This document shows positions 1-9,341 of a stretch of 20,186 nucleotides of DNA, in pieces. How positions within the stretch are numbered: the first letter of the stretch is position 1; every line of letters begins with the position of its first letter. Both the position numbers and the translations under genes were made by a program. Where the stretch lies: positions 1-20,186 of the forward strand of contig JBDZUZ010000068.1 in assembly GCA_040255445.1 (NCBI GenBank). Direction: 5' to 3'. The notes beneath the pieces were generated by a model. The model was not told the origin of the DNA and did no database searches. It saw nothing but the letters and a program-made list of their open reading frames with translations. Source of the stretch: JBDZUZ01 sp040255445. GTDB taxonomy: Bacteria > Planctomycetota > Phycisphaerae > Phycisphaerales > UBA1924.

Positions 1-234
1 GGATCGGAATCGACTCGGCATTCCTTGGATCGCGTGGTGTTCAGCACCCTCGCGATCCGGATCGTTTGTTGTTGCCCGGCGGTTTCCCTTTGCCTTCGGG
101 ACCTTCCGGGCTCGCCGGCCCCGTGCTGCGGGGGCCGACGACCACTACTACGCTGCGAACTACTGCTTCAAACCGCCCCACTCGTGCACCGGACCTTCAG
201 GACCGTTTCATGAGGGGCGGAGAGTGTAGGCCTG
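1..234. other. Non-coding or unassigned stretch downstream of rplC
   Basis: No gene could be assigned. In most bacteria rplD follows rplC within a few tens of bases, but here the minus strand after the rplC stop has several stop codons (a TAG cluster near 145-165) and no recognisable L4 start. Two minus-strand frames are open from about 150 to the window edge, so a gene may begin near or beyond position 1. There is a 6-bp hairpin (117-122 with 131-136) and a 7-bp pairing (173-179 with 214-220). Neither is followed by a T-tract, so neither is called a terminator. Confidence 0.4.
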
Positions 235-918
235 TCACTTGCCGGCCGCGGCAACCTTCTTCGCCTTGCTTGTAAAAAGACGAACGGCCGGGCGGATTTC
301 CAGCAGACCCTGGTTGGCCCCGGGGACCGGGCCCTTGACCAGGATCAGGTTCTTGTCGGCGTCGATCCGCACCACGTCCAGGCTGCGGACGGTCACCCGC
401 TCATCGCCCATGTGGCCGGACATCCGCTTGCCCTTCTTGAGGCCGCCGCCGTAACCACGGTTGGAGCAGAGCGAGCCGATCGAGCCGGGGGCCCGGTGCT
501 TGCGCTCGGTACCGTGGGTCGCGAAGAAGCCCTTGAAGTTGTGGCGCTTCATCGTGCCGGCGAAGCCCTTGCCCTTGCTCCGGCCGACGACGTCGACGTA
601 CATCGTGCCGTCGAAGGCGTTGACCTTGATCTCCTGGCCGAGGCTGAACTCGCCGAGCTTCTTCTCGTCGACCCGGAACTCGCGGTGGTGCCGCTTGGGG
701 GTCGTGCCGGCCTTATGGTCGTGGGCGATCACCGGGATCGTGCTGTTGCGGGGCTTGACCTCGCCGAAGCCGACCTGGACGGCCGTGTAGCCATCGGTAT
801 CGGTGGTCCGCAGCTGCGTGACGACGCAGGGGCCGCACTCGATCACCGTGACGGGAACAGAGACGCCCTTGTCGTTGTAGACGCGGGTCATCCCGATCTT
901 CTTGCCGAGCATGAGCAT
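235..918 (-). CDS. rplC: 50S ribosomal protein L3
   Basis: L3 is an early-assembling large-subunit protein whose long loop reaches the peptidyl-transferase centre. The protein has 227 residues and begins MLMLGKKIGMTRVY, the usual L3 amino end. The conserved core follows: KGKGFAGTMKRHNFKG, HRAPGSIGS, then KKGKRMSGHMGDERVTVRSL and LVKGPVPG. The segment just before the GHMG loop (NRGYGGGLKKGKR) is slightly longer than the E. coli form. The glutamine that PrmB methylates in E. coli (GQMG) is His here, so that modification is not expected. The ATG at 918 is chosen because a GGAGGT Shine-Dalgarno lies 8 nt upstream; the second ATG at 912 would leave 14 nt. It follows rpsJ in the S10 operon after a 142-nt spacer. 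Confidence 0.97.
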   Translation of the reverse strand: MLMLGKKIGMTRVYNDKGVSVPVTVIECGPCVVTQLRTTDTDGYTAVQVGFGEVKPRNSTIPVIAHDHKAGTTPKRHHREFRVDEKKLGEFSLGQEIKVNAFDGTMYVDVVGRSKGKGFAGTMKRHNFKGFFATHGTERKHRAPGSIGSLCSNRGYGGGLKKGKRMSGHMGDERVTVRSLDVVRIDADKNLILVKGPVPGANQGLLEIRPAVRLFTSKAKKVAAAGK

Positions 919-1036
919 GGGTCGTTACCTCCGCGGAATCCGGCGTCGGCCTGTGTCGGCCGCCCTGATCGTCCGCTTCTTGCTGGTGTGCAATCTGGTC
1001 CGGGCGGCCGCGGGAATCGCGGGCCCGGATGGGGAT

Positions 1037-1055
1037 GCCGGGCGCGAGGCCCGGC
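1037..1055 (-). promoter_or_regulatory. Intercistronic hairpin between rpsJ and rplC
   Basis: A perfect 7-bp inverted repeat (GCCGGGC, 5-nt loop, GCCCGGC) starts 5 nt after the rpsJ stop codon on the transcribed strand. No T-tract follows, so a Rho-independent terminator is unlikely. It could be an RNA-processing or 3'-stabilising structure, or simply reflect high GC. Further short GC-rich dyads lie in the same spacer. Confidence 0.4.
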
Positions 1056-1060
1056 GGGGG

Positions 1061-1369
<309 letters not shown>

Positions 1370-1467
1370 GCGCACCGTCCGTCGATCGACCGTCGTGAGT
1401 GCCGACCCGAAGTGGTCGGTCCGCCCTGCCACTCCGGCCCGATCTGCCGGAGGAGGGCACAATGCAA

Positions 1468-1493
1468 CCCGGCCCGGAGCGTTCCGGGTCGGG
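1468..1493 (-). promoter_or_regulatory. Hairpin at the predicted 5' end of the S10 operon mRNA
   Basis: An 11-bp stem (one G-T pair) closes a 4-nt loop: CCCGGCCCGGA, GCGT, TCCGGGTCGGG on the plus strand. On the minus-strand transcript it begins at about the predicted first nucleotide, some 120 nt before the rpsJ start codon. It may protect the 5' end or take part in leader control. S10 operons are often controlled through their leader, but this structure is not recognisably the E. coli L4 target. Confidence 0.5.
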
Positions 1494-1498
1494 CAGGA

Positions 1499-1526
1499 AG
1501 AATAGACAGACCGCCCCGCCAGTCAA
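1499..1526 (-). promoter_or_regulatory. Predicted sigma70-type promoter of rpsJ-rplC
   Basis: On the minus strand TTGACT (1526-1521) is separated by 16 nt from TATTCT (1504-1499). These match the housekeeping -35 and -10 consensus in 5/6 and 5/6 positions. Transcription would start near 1492, immediately at the leader hairpin. This is the best consensus promoter I found in the window, which suits a ribosomal-protein operon. Confidence 0.65.
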
Positions 1527-1685
1527 CGCCGTACATGTTCAACGTACGCCGATCGGGATGCGAACCCCCGGCCGGGGTCCGCCGACACTCGCCGACCCCC
1601 GCAGACTGGACCCATCGGCCCGCCGGGATCGATAACCTCCGGTGCCGGCGCCGACACGCCGCGTCGCAAAACAGGACCCCCACAG

Positions 1686-3107
1686 ATGCTGACCCGCGTT
1701 CTCGCCCTCTCACTCCTCGCTGGTTGTACGCTCGCCGACGCCCAGGCGCAGAATTCGCGCCCGACGCAGACCGCGGCGGTCACCATGGGGCAGGATCCCT
1801 TCCGCCTCGAGTCGATCGGGCTGACCATGTTCCTGCCCGTCGATTCCGCGGCCCAGGCCAGCCGCGTCGGCTCGGTATCCACCGTACAGGTGATCCCCAA
1901 GGACGCGACTTGGATGCTCAACATCCAGACCCCCAAGTCCGCCAACACCGAGACCACCGCCGCGGAGGTCCTGGACAACATCCTCGTGCAGGTCATCGCC
2001 AGCGGCGACGAGGTTTACGACACCACGCCCGGGCAGCGGGCCAAGCTCACGGGCATGCGCGGCCGCGTCACCGAGCCCCGCTCGGCGATCGTGATCAACG
2101 GCCGCGAGGCGCAGCGGGCCTACGTCGAGATCCCGCAGGATTCCGGCCCCGCGGTGGTCCGCGGATACACGGTCTTCCGCACGGTGCCCGGCCAGTTCGC
2201 GACCTTCGAACTGGTCACCACTCAGACAGAACTGGCGAAGGCCAAGCCGACCTACGAGACCACGCTCGCTACGGTGACTTTCGAGAACCCGGCCATGGTC
2301 TTCGCGGATCGTGCTGCCGCGGTCACCGCGGGCCAGCGGCTTCTCGCCGGTCTGAGCCAGGAAGAGTTCCGCCGGCTGGTCGAGAACGGCGGCACCCGCT
2401 GGGAACGACTCTACCGCCCCGCCTCCTCGGGGTCGGAGATGGACGCGACCGAGATCGCCTACCGCCGCATCGCGATGACCATGGGCAACCGCGGCATGGT
2501 GATGGGCGGGACGAGCTCGCGCTCGATCGATCGTCAGGAAGGTTTCATCATCCGCATCGACGCCCGCGCCCTGGACGGCAAGCGGACCTTCGACTCGCGG
2601 TCGGTGTTCTTCGTCACGCCCGATGGAGAAGAGGAAGCCTGGCAGGTCCGCAACGCGGTGCGCGAAGGCACGAAGGTCTCGGTCTTCACGGAGACCGGCG
2701 CCCGCACCGGCACGAGCATGTCGGTGCAGCTCGAGGGCACGGGCGTGCCCGGCGAGATCATCAAGCCGATTATCCAAGGCGATGGGTACGTCAGCCGGGT
2801 GCTCTCGTGGATGCTGCCGCAGATCATCGTGGACGCCAAGGCCCAGGCGGATTACGGCTTCTACACCTACCAAAGCGACGCCTCGGCCATCAAACTCCGC
2901 CGCGACACGCTCACCGCCCCCGCCGACCGGCCCAACACGCTGCTGCTCACGACCAAGCTGACCGAAGACCGCCCGCCGCAGGTCACGGTCTTCAACAGCG
3001 AGGGCAAGCTGATCCGCACGGAACTGCCCGATGGGACGATCTGGGAGCCTGTGACGCTCGAGAAGCTCGGACAGCTGTGGAAGGCCAAGGGCCTGCCGCT
3101 GGACTAA
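1686..3107 (+). CDS. Exported or lipid-anchored protein of unknown function
   Basis: I do not recognise the family. The 473-residue product starts with a short hydrophobic signal (MLTRVLALSLLAGC). LAGC at residues 11-14 fits a lipobox, which predicts a lipoprotein with Cys14 at the mature end; alternatively signal peptidase I could cut after AQA near residue 21. Residues about 40-200 read as a beta-rich domain whose pattern vaguely recalls PsbP/Mog1-like folds (inference only). The last 110 residues include QADYGFYTYQSDASAIKLR and end in a segment reading as a command-like tail, LPDGTIWEPVTLEKLGQLW. There are no catalytic motifs or membrane spans after the signal. The ATG at 1686 has AGGA 9 nt upstream. 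ruvB follows after 70 bp with its own promoter. Confidence 0.85.
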   Translation: MLTRVLALSLLAGCTLADAQAQNSRPTQTAAVTMGQDPFRLESIGLTMFLPVDSAAQASRVGSVSTVQVIPKDATWMLNIQTPKSANTETTAAEVLDNILVQVIASGDEVYDTTPGQRAKLTGMRGRVTEPRSAIVINGREAQRAYVEIPQDSGPAVVRGYTVFRTVPGQFATFELVTTQTELAKAKPTYETTLATVTFENPAMVFADRAAAVTAGQRLLAGLSQEEFRRLVENGGTRWERLYRPASSGSEMDATEIAYRRIAMTMGNRGMVMGGTSSRSIDRQEGFIIRIDARALDGKRTFDSRSVFFVTPDGEEEAWQVRNAVREGTKVSVFTETGARTGTSMSVQLEGTGVPGEIIKPIIQGDGYVSRVLSWMLPQIIVDAKAQADYGFYTYQSDASAIKLRRDTLTAPADRPNTLLLTTKLTEDRPPQVTVFNSEGKLIRTELPDGTIWEPVTLEKLGQLWKAKGLPLD

Positions 3108-3127
3108 GAGCGTTCGGCGACACCGCC

Positions 3128-3153
3128 GGCGGATCCGCCAGCCGATCCGCCAG
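3128..3153. repeat. Short tandem repeat with palindrome between genes
   Basis: GATCCGCCAG occurs twice with a 12-bp period (3132-3141 and 3144-3153). The first copy is part of the perfect 12-bp palindrome GGCGGATCCGCC at 3128-3139. It lies 24 bp upstream of the ruvB start, just before its predicted -10 element. It may be an operator or chance in GC-rich DNA. Confidence 0.35.
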
Positions 3154-3162
3154 TCGCTCCCG

Positions 3163-3171
3163 TGGTACAGT
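3163..3171 (+). promoter_or_regulatory. Extended -10 promoter of ruvB, leaderless type
   Basis: TGG followed by TACAGT (3166-3171) gives an extended -10 (TGn plus TAnnnT). Exactly 6 nt separate it from the ruvB ATG at 3178, which places the transcription start on the A of the start codon. No -35 box or Shine-Dalgarno sequence is visible. Confidence 0.5.
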
Positions 3172-3177
3172 CGCACC

Positions 3178-4221
3178 ATGGCGACCGATCGAGTCATCTC
3201 CGCGCAGACCGCCTCGCCCGAAGAGGAGCAGACCAACTGGGCGCTGCGGCCGACGCACCTCTCCGAGTACATCGGGCAGGCCGATCTGGTCGGGCGGATG
3301 ACGATCGCCATTCAGGCTTCGAAGGGCCGCAAGGAACCGCTCGAGCACACACTGGTGCACGGCCCCCCCGGCCTGGGAAAGACGACGCTCGCGCACGTCC
3401 TCGCCGAGGAGATGGGCACCAAGCTGCACATTACTTCCGGGCCGTCGCTCGCCCGTGGCACCGACCTGGTCAGCGCGCTCACACGCCTGCAACGCGGCGA
3501 CATCCTCTTCATCGATGAGATCCACCGCCTCCCCGCGGCGGTCGAGGAGTTCATCTACCCGGCGATGGAGGACTTCCGGATCGACGTCACCGTCGACAGC
3601 GGCCTGGCGGCCCGCACGGTGCAGATCCGCTGCCAGCCGTTCACGCTCGTGGGCGCTACGACCCGCGCCGGCCTGCTCTCCGCGCCGCTCCGCTCGCGCT
3701 TCGGCATCGTGCACCACCTCCGCTACTACAGCGAGGACGAACTGCTGGCCATTCTGGTCCGCAGCGCGGGGCTGCTTGACATCGGCGATGCTGAGCGCGA
3801 TGCGCTCGCGCTGATCGCGGCCCGCTCCCGCGGCACACCGCGTATCGGCAACCGGCTGCTCCGCCGCGTCCGCGACTTTGCCCAGGTCAAAACCAAGGGC
3901 CGCATCACCAAGCAGACTGTCGATGCATCCCTCAAACTCGAGGGCGTCGACACCCTCGGGCTCGATGAGCTCGACCGCTCGTACCTGCGGGCGATCGCGA
4001 CGACCTACCGCGGCGGGCCCGTCGGCCTCGAGACCGTCGCCGCCACTATGAACGAGGACGCGGGCACGCTGGAAGACGTGGTCGAGCCCTACCTCCTGCA
4101 GATCGGGTTCCTGGCTCGGACGCGTCGCGGACGCATGCTCACCAAGGCCGCGTGCGACCATCTGGGCATCGCGCCCGTCGGGCTCGCCGCGGATCAAACC
4201 GGCCTCTTTGAGCAGGATTGA
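3178..4221 (+). CDS. ruvB: Holliday junction branch-migration helicase RuvB
   Basis: RuvB is the hexameric AAA+ motor that, with RuvA, drives branch migration of Holliday junctions. The 347-residue length is normal. Visible motifs are Walker A GPPGLGKT (62-69), Walker B with FIDEIHR (111-117), sensor 1 GATTR (159-163), LRSRFG with the arginine-finger region (171-176), sensor 2 GTPRIGNRLLRRVRD (219-233) and the winged-helix segment EPYLLQIGFLARTRRGRML near the end. The region after EDFRIDV reads VDSGLAARTVQ where many homologues have a Gly/Lys-rich loop and ARS. The ATG at 3178 has no ribosome-binding site but a -10 box at leaderless distance. ruvA and ruvC are not adjacent, unlike in many bacteria. 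Confidence 0.97.
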   Translation: MATDRVISAQTASPEEEQTNWALRPTHLSEYIGQADLVGRMTIAIQASKGRKEPLEHTLVHGPPGLGKTTLAHVLAEEMGTKLHITSGPSLARGTDLVSALTRLQRGDILFIDEIHRLPAAVEEFIYPAMEDFRIDVTVDSGLAARTVQIRCQPFTLVGATTRAGLLSAPLRSRFGIVHHLRYYSEDELLAILVRSAGLLDIGDAERDALALIAARSRGTPRIGNRLLRRVRDFAQVKTKGRITKQTVDASLKLEGVDTLGLDELDRSYLRAIATTYRGGPVGLETVAATMNEDAGTLEDVVEPYLLQIGFLARTRRGRMLTKAACDHLGIAPVGLAADQTGLFEQD

Positions 4222-4251
4222 GTCGGTCAGGCTTGAACGGCGTCGAGCCGC

Positions 4252-5049
4252 TTACCGCTTCGAGGCGGCCGGCTGCATCGCCTTCACGAAAGACTCTTCG
4301 AGGTAGAGCAGGCAGCCGCACGACACGCAGTGCGTCAGCCGGCCCGTCGACAGCAGCCCGCTGACCGACTCGACCGGCAGGCTCATCTGGCAGCCGCCGC
4401 AGTTGAATTCGTGCCGCCGGCGATCGATCAGCTCGATCGGCGCCATCGCGCTGTCGCCGTCGCGCTCGACGAGCCGCTCGAGCTCGCTCATCGCATCGGC
4501 CGGCACTTCCGCCGCGTACTCAGCGCGGCGGGCCTTGAGCTCCTCGACACGGTCGCGGATCTCGGCGGCCCGCTGATCACGCTCCGAAGCGGCGACGCCG
4601 CGGACCTTCTGCCGCTCGTTGCTGTCGGCGCCGATGGTCTCGATGTCCTTCTTGATCGCATCGACCCGCGTCATGATCTCGAGCGCTTTGGTCTCGAACT
4701 CATCGCGCTGGGACTTGAGATTGTTCAGCTCGGTCAGAGAGGCCTGGTATTCCTTGTTGGTCTTGGCCGTCTCCATCTGCGTGCGGATCTGGGCGATGCG
4801 GGCATCGAGCCGCGCCATCTCTCCCTCGTGGTCCGCAGCGACCGCCTGGTTCTTCTTGAGTTCGGCGTTCAGCGCGTTGGTCTTCGCGGTGATCTGATCG
4901 AGTTCTTTGTTCTGCTGGGTGAGGAACCGCTCCGCGGCCCTGAGGCTTGACTGCAGTCCGCGCAGCTCCCGATCGATCTGAAATACCCGCAGCAGCTTGT
5001 CCGTCGTGTGCATCGACCGCTCCGAAATAGCCTCTGAACCCATTCTCAT
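4252..5049 (-). CDS. Coiled-coil protein with C-terminal C4 zinc ribbon (CT398/CdsZ-like)
   Basis: The 265-residue product has a long heptad-rich coiled coil over residues about 20-185, rich in Glu, Lys, Arg and Ala. The family-typical phrase KTNKEYQASLTELNNLK lies in the middle, and a C4 zinc ribbon sits near the end with Cys217, Cys220, Cys241 and Cys244. This layout is that of the zf-RING_7/CT398 family. Members are thought to act as adaptor or assembly factors, and the exact role here is unknown. Two starts are plausible: the ATG at 5049 with GGGAGGG 6 nt upstream, and the ATG at 5013 with GGAG 6 nt upstream, where family similarity begins. It is the last gene of the purA-uppS-cdsA operon (42 nt after cdsA) and converges on ruvB with a 30-bp gap. 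Confidence 0.88.
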   Translation of the reverse strand: MRMGSEAISERSMHTTDKLLRVFQIDRELRGLQSSLRAAERFLTQQNKELDQITAKTNALNAELKKNQAVAADHEGEMARLDARIAQIRTQMETAKTNKEYQASLTELNNLKSQRDEFETKALEIMTRVDAIKKDIETIGADSNERQKVRGVAASERDQRAAEIRDRVEELKARRAEYAAEVPADAMSELERLVERDGDSAMAPIELIDRRRHEFNCGGCQMSLPVESVSGLLSTGRLTHCVSCGCLLYLEESFVKAMQPAASKR

Positions 5050-5091
5050 CCTACGCCCTCCCAGCCCTCGATTGCACCCCGAACCGCCCGT

Positions 5092-5995
5092 TTACCCCCC
5101 GGATACCGCCGAGAGCCGCACCGCATCGATCCACCAGAACGCCACCGGCATCACCAGAAGGGGCGAATCGAGGATATCGAGCGCCCCGCCCAGCCCCGGG
5201 AACAGCGTGCCCGAGTCCTTCACCCCCGCGTCCCGCTTGAACAGGCTCATCGAGAGGTCGCCGGCCTGGCCCACGAACCCGAACATGAGGCCGGGTACGA
5301 ACGCCAGCGCGAGCGAGACCTCGCGGGTCACCCCGGCCCGGGCGAGAAGCCAGAGCCCGACCGCCCCGATGATCGCCGCGAATGCGACCCCCCCAAAGAG
5401 CCCCTCCCACGTCTTGCCCGGGCTCAGCCACGGGATGAGCTTGTGCCGGCCGATCGCCTTGCCCGTGAACAACGCCCCGATGTCGCAGGACTTGGTCGTC
5501 AGGAGGACCCAGAGGACCACCCACGCGGAGTTGTCCCGCCGGATCGCGACGATGAAGCCGAACATCAGCCCCAGGTAGACGAACGCGAGCAGCGCTCCGC
5601 CCGACGCCGCGATCACACCCTTGGTGTTCTGCTTGCGCGAGTGGAACACCAGGGCGAAGGCGAACACCCCCGCCGCGGCGGTCGAGACCAGGGTGACCGC
5701 CCGCCCGCCTTCGAGGGTGTCGGGCGTGAAGGCAACCACGGCGAGGCCCAGCGCCGCCGCGGTGGTCATGATCCGCTTAGATGCGGCGATGCCCTTGTCG
5801 TGCAGGATCCGCGCGAGTTCACGCACCGCCACGATCGCGAGTACGAACACGATCGGCAGGATCACCATCCCCGGCGGGAATGTTGTGCGATCGCCCAGGT
5901 CGAGCCAGCCCGGAAGCGCAACCCGGTCCAGCCACTCGTCGAGCCAGAGGCCCAGCACGAGGGCGATGATCAGGATGGGCCCGAAGATCAACCGG

Positions 5996-6003
<8 letters not shown>
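5092..6003 (-). CDS. cdsA: Phosphatidate cytidylyltransferase (CDP-diacylglycerol synthase)
   Basis: CdsA is a polytopic membrane enzyme that makes CDP-diacylglycerol from phosphatidic acid and CTP, the branch point of phospholipid synthesis. The 303-residue protein has about seven to eight hydrophobic segments and the loop LSPGKTWEGLFGG (about 193-205). The CdsA signature is at about 253-279, reading SLFKRDAGVKDSGTLFPG then GGALDILD. Against the usual signature (PGHGG..DR.D) the His is Leu and the Arg after Asp is Ile. The ATG at 6003 is chosen because the first hydrophobic helix follows at once; an ORF extension upstream to 6108 only reads through the uppS frame. Its first 8 nt overlap the uppS end (ATGCGTGA), which suggests translational coupling. 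Confidence 0.93.
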
Positions 6004-6913
<910 letters not shown>

Positions 6914-6941
6914 CCCCGCTGCTGTGACTCTCGCTCGTGCG

Positions 6942-8294
6942 TCAGCCCATCATCGTCTGTTCGCGCCCCGGGCCAACGCTCACCAGATCGATCTTCACCC
7001 CGACCACCTGCGTGATCAGGTCCAGATACGCCCTGGCCTCCCTGGGCAGGTCGGAGAGGGCGCGACAACCGCCGATCTCCGCCGAGAATCCCGGGGCATC
7101 CTGGTACACCGGCTCGACCGCCGCGAGATCGACAGCATCGGGCGGGAAGCGGTCGGTGACCTCGCCGTTGATCCGGTAGCCCGTACACACCCGCAGCGTG
7201 TCGAACCCGCTGAGCACGTCGAGCAACGTGATCGCGAGCCCGGTCACACCGTTGATCATGACCGTGTACTTGACGGCGACCAGGTCGAGCCAGCCCACGC
7301 GGCGGGGCCGCCCCGTCGTCGTGCCGAACTCGCGGCCGCGCTGGCGGATGCGCTCGCCGGTCGCGTCGAAGAGTTCCGTCGGCATGGGCCCGGCGCCCAC
7401 CCGCGTCGAATAAGCCTTCATGACGCCGGTAATCCGCCCCACCGCCGTCAGAGGCACGCCCGAGCCGGGGCCAATGCCCGCCGAGCCGGTGCTGGAACTG
7501 GTGACGAACGGGTATGTGCCGTGATCGACATCGAGCAGTGTGCCGTTGGCGCCCTCGAAGAGGATCCGCCCGCCGCCCTTGATGATGTCGTGGAGCGTCT
7601 GCGTGGTGTCGGTGATCATCGGCCCGAGCCGCTGCCCGGCCGCGAGGCTCTGTTCGAGGATGCGCTTGGCGTCGAGTTCTTCCGACGGCGCCCCCATCGC
7701 CTTGAGCATGGGGCCTTTGACGTCGAGTGCCAGGCCGATCTTCTCCTCGAGCGCTGCGGGCCGCTGCAGGTCCGCCATGCGGATCGCGGTGCCGCGCTGG
7801 ACCTTGTCGGCGTAGGCCGGGCCGATGCCGCGACGGGTGGTTCCGATCTCGGTGACGGTGGCGGCCGCATCGCTTGCCTTGCGTGCTGCGCCCGAACGCT
7901 TGAGCATTTCCTCGCGAAGCGCATCCTCGACCTTGTGGTACGGCATCACCACGTGGGCCCGGCTCGAGACCAATAGCCCCGAGGTATCGACGCCGCGCTT
8001 CGCGAGCCCGTCGACCTCCTCGATCATCTTCTGGGGGTCGACCACCACGCCGTTGCCGATGACCGCGGCCTTGCCCTTGTAGAGGATGCCCGAGGGGATC
8101 AGGTGGAGGGCGTACCGCTCGCCGCCAACCTGGATCGAGTGCCCGGCGTTGGCCCCGCCGTTGTACCGGGCGACCGCATCGTGCTCGGCTGCGAGCAGGT
8201 CGACCGCCTTGCCCTTGCCCTCGTCACCCCACTGGAGGCCGACGATGGCCGAACAACGGGCGGGGCGGGTGGTATCGGGCGTTATCGGGCTCAT
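6942..8294 (-). CDS. purA: Adenylosuccinate synthetase
   Basis: PurA is a cytosolic enzyme that joins IMP and aspartate using GTP, the first committed step to AMP. The 450-residue protein shows the P-loop-like GDEGKGK (23-29) with catalytic Asp24, GHS with catalytic His52, GNGVVVDP (80-87), GTTRRGIGPAY (151-161), FEGANGTLLDVDHGTYPF (246-263) and GREFGTTTGRPRR. It is slightly longer than the usual 430 or so because of a short extension before GLQWGDEGKGK. The ATG at 8294 has GAGGA 10 nt upstream. It is the first gene of a minus-strand operon with uppS, cdsA and the zinc-ribbon gene; a promoter probably lies in 8295-8370 (TACTCT near 8350 is a possible -10). Confidence 0.97.
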   Translation of the reverse strand: MSPITPDTTRPARCSAIVGLQWGDEGKGKAVDLLAAEHDAVARYNGGANAGHSIQVGGERYALHLIPSGILYKGKAAVIGNGVVVDPQKMIEEVDGLAKRGVDTSGLLVSSRAHVVMPYHKVEDALREEMLKRSGAARKASDAAATVTEIGTTRRGIGPAYADKVQRGTAIRMADLQRPAALEEKIGLALDVKGPMLKAMGAPSEELDAKRILEQSLAAGQRLGPMITDTTQTLHDIIKGGGRILFEGANGTLLDVDHGTYPFVTSSSTGSAGIGPGSGVPLTAVGRITGVMKAYSTRVGAGPMPTELFDATGERIRQRGREFGTTTGRPRRVGWLDLVAVKYTVMINGVTGLAITLLDVLSGFDTLRVCTGYRINGEVTDRFPPDAVDLAAVEPVYQDAPGFSAEIGGCRALSDLPREARAYLDLITQVVGVKIDLVSVGPGREQTMMG

Positions 8295-8531
8295 TCGCGC
8301 GGGGTCCTCGATGCGGCGGGCTGGAGACGATGGGAGGTCCGAGAGTATCGCGGGCGCAACCGCCCGGCCGAATGAAAACGGAGCTCACGGGACGCCGGCC
8401 GGACCATCAGGGTAGACCATCGCGGCGGAGCGTCGGAGCCGATGGCACCCGGCTCGGGGCCCGTCCTGAAAAAATGCGATGAAGCCGGCGCGGGTGCTGG
8501 TCGATGGTGACGACAGAAGGGCTGTGACGAG
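8295..8531. other. Divergent intergenic region between purA and a small zinc-finger gene
   Basis: These 237 bases should hold promoters for both flanking genes. A 6-bp hairpin GAGCCG/CGGCTC (8436-8441 with 8450-8455) and an A6 run near 8468-8473 are visible, but they do not form a terminator on either strand. No small gene or RNA could be supported. Confidence 0.4.
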
Positions 8532-8738
8532 ATGAACTCAAAGACCGTCCGCATCATGTGCCCGAACCTGACCTGTCGGAAGGTCCTGGCTGTGCCCGCC
8601 GCAGCGCGGGGCAAGACGGTCCGCTGCCGCGCCTGCGGCACCAACATCCGTGTGCCCTCGGGGATCAAGCCGGCGACGCCGGAAACCTCAGCCCCGAATC
8701 CGAACCCCGATGCCGGCGAGGACAAAGTCGCCGCCTGA
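8532..8738 (+). CDS. Small MJ0042-type zinc-finger protein
   Basis: This 68-residue protein has a single zinc-binding module with Cys10-x4-Cys15 and Cys32-x2-Cys35. The intervening text (VLAVPAAARGKTVRC) fits the MJ0042-like pattern of two knuckles around a short VP..GK segment that planctomycete proteins often carry at the amino end. After residue 45 it is a Pro/Ala/Asn-rich disordered tail. Normally this finger heads a larger membrane or kinase-like protein; here it stands alone, and the stop codon is real in frame. The role is unknown. The start at ATG 8532 has GAAGGG 10 nt upstream. It converges on the FHA gene across 63 bp. Confidence 0.8.
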   Translation: MNSKTVRIMCPNLTCRKVLAVPAAARGKTVRCRACGTNIRVPSGIKPATPETSAPNPNPDAGEDKVAA

Positions 8739-8801
8739 ACGGGTCCCGGGCTGGTCAACGCTCACAACCTGACATTCGAATCTGGCGTTCCGGCCCCGGC
8801 G

Positions 8802-9341
8802 CTACAGCTTGGGCTGATCGTCCTCGATGTCCCCTTCATCGAGGAAATCGAAGTCGACCACGCTGCTGTCGTCATTGGCCGGCGCGGGCTTGGCGGCCGG
8901 CTTCGCGGCGGGGCCAGACGCGTGCTTGGCCGCGGGCTTGCTATCAGGCTTTGAAGCTGGCTTGGCCGGCGTGGCGGGTGCGGCGGCCGTCCCGGTCGGC
9001 AGGATCGTGCCATCCTCGAGCGCTTCCTCGGAGTCGACCTCGTCGGGAATGCCGTCGATGCAGATCACGAAGATCGTCGAACCGAAGGTGATCACATCGC
9101 CCGCGCCCAGCTCGGCCTGCTCGATCCGCTTGCCGTTGACGTAGGTGCCATTGCTCGAGCCCAGGTCGCGGACGACCGGCCGGCCCTCGCCGACCTTGAG
9201 CTCGGCGTGGTGGCGCGAGACATCCGAGGTGGGGATGCGGATCTGGCAGTCGGTCTGACGCCCGATCAGGGAGACCTCACGGGAGATCGAGACCTCGTTC
9301 TGGGAGCCATCGGTCGAGACATGCACCAGAGTGACCGCCAT
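8802..9341 (-). CDS. FHA-domain protein with acidic tail
   Basis: The forkhead-associated domain binds phosphothreonine peptides in Ser/Thr kinase signalling. Residues 1-95 form the domain, with GR at 27-28, SRHHAEL (42-48) and DLGSSNGTYVNGKRI (59-73), all the phosphopeptide-contact positions intact. Residues about 112-158 are an Ala/Lys/Pro linker with repeated KPA units. The end is strongly acidic with aromatic residues (VVDFDFLDEGDIEDD), which looks like a short binding peptide. The Ala/Pro/Lys linker is compositionally like those of other planctomycete regulatory proteins. The ATG at 9341 has GGAGGAG 5 nt upstream. No kinase gene is adjacent. It is divergent from hemW. Confidence 0.9.
   Translation of the reverse strand: MAVTLVHVSTDGSQNEVSISREVSLIGRQTDCQIRIPTSDVSRHHAELKVGEGRPVVRDLGSSNGTYVNGKRIEQAELGAGDVITFGSTIFVICIDGIPDEVDSEEALEDGTILPTGTAAAPATPAKPASKPDSKPAAKHASGPAAKPAAKPAPANDDSSVVDFDFLDEGDIEDDQPKL

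Larger units (their letters stand above)
1370..1685. other. Divergent intergenic region between rpsJ and the exported-protein gene
   Basis: These 316 bases separate rpsJ (minus) from the gene at 1686 (plus). They hold the predicted rpsJ promoter (1499-1526) and a leader hairpin (1468-1493). Just before 1686 is an AGGA ribosome-binding site with a 9-nt spacing. No convincing promoter was found for the plus-strand gene and no tRNA can be folded. Confidence 0.6.

Noticed and set aside
25..275. Two short plus-strand open frames at the left edge
   Set aside because: They lack a ribosome-binding site, have no recognisable similarity and overlap in different frames, the second running into rplC.
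1547..1585. A T-arm-like stretch on the minus strand (GTTCGCATC) suggesting a tRNA
   Set aside because: The near-invariant A58 is absent and no acceptor stem, anticodon arm or CCA end can be placed.
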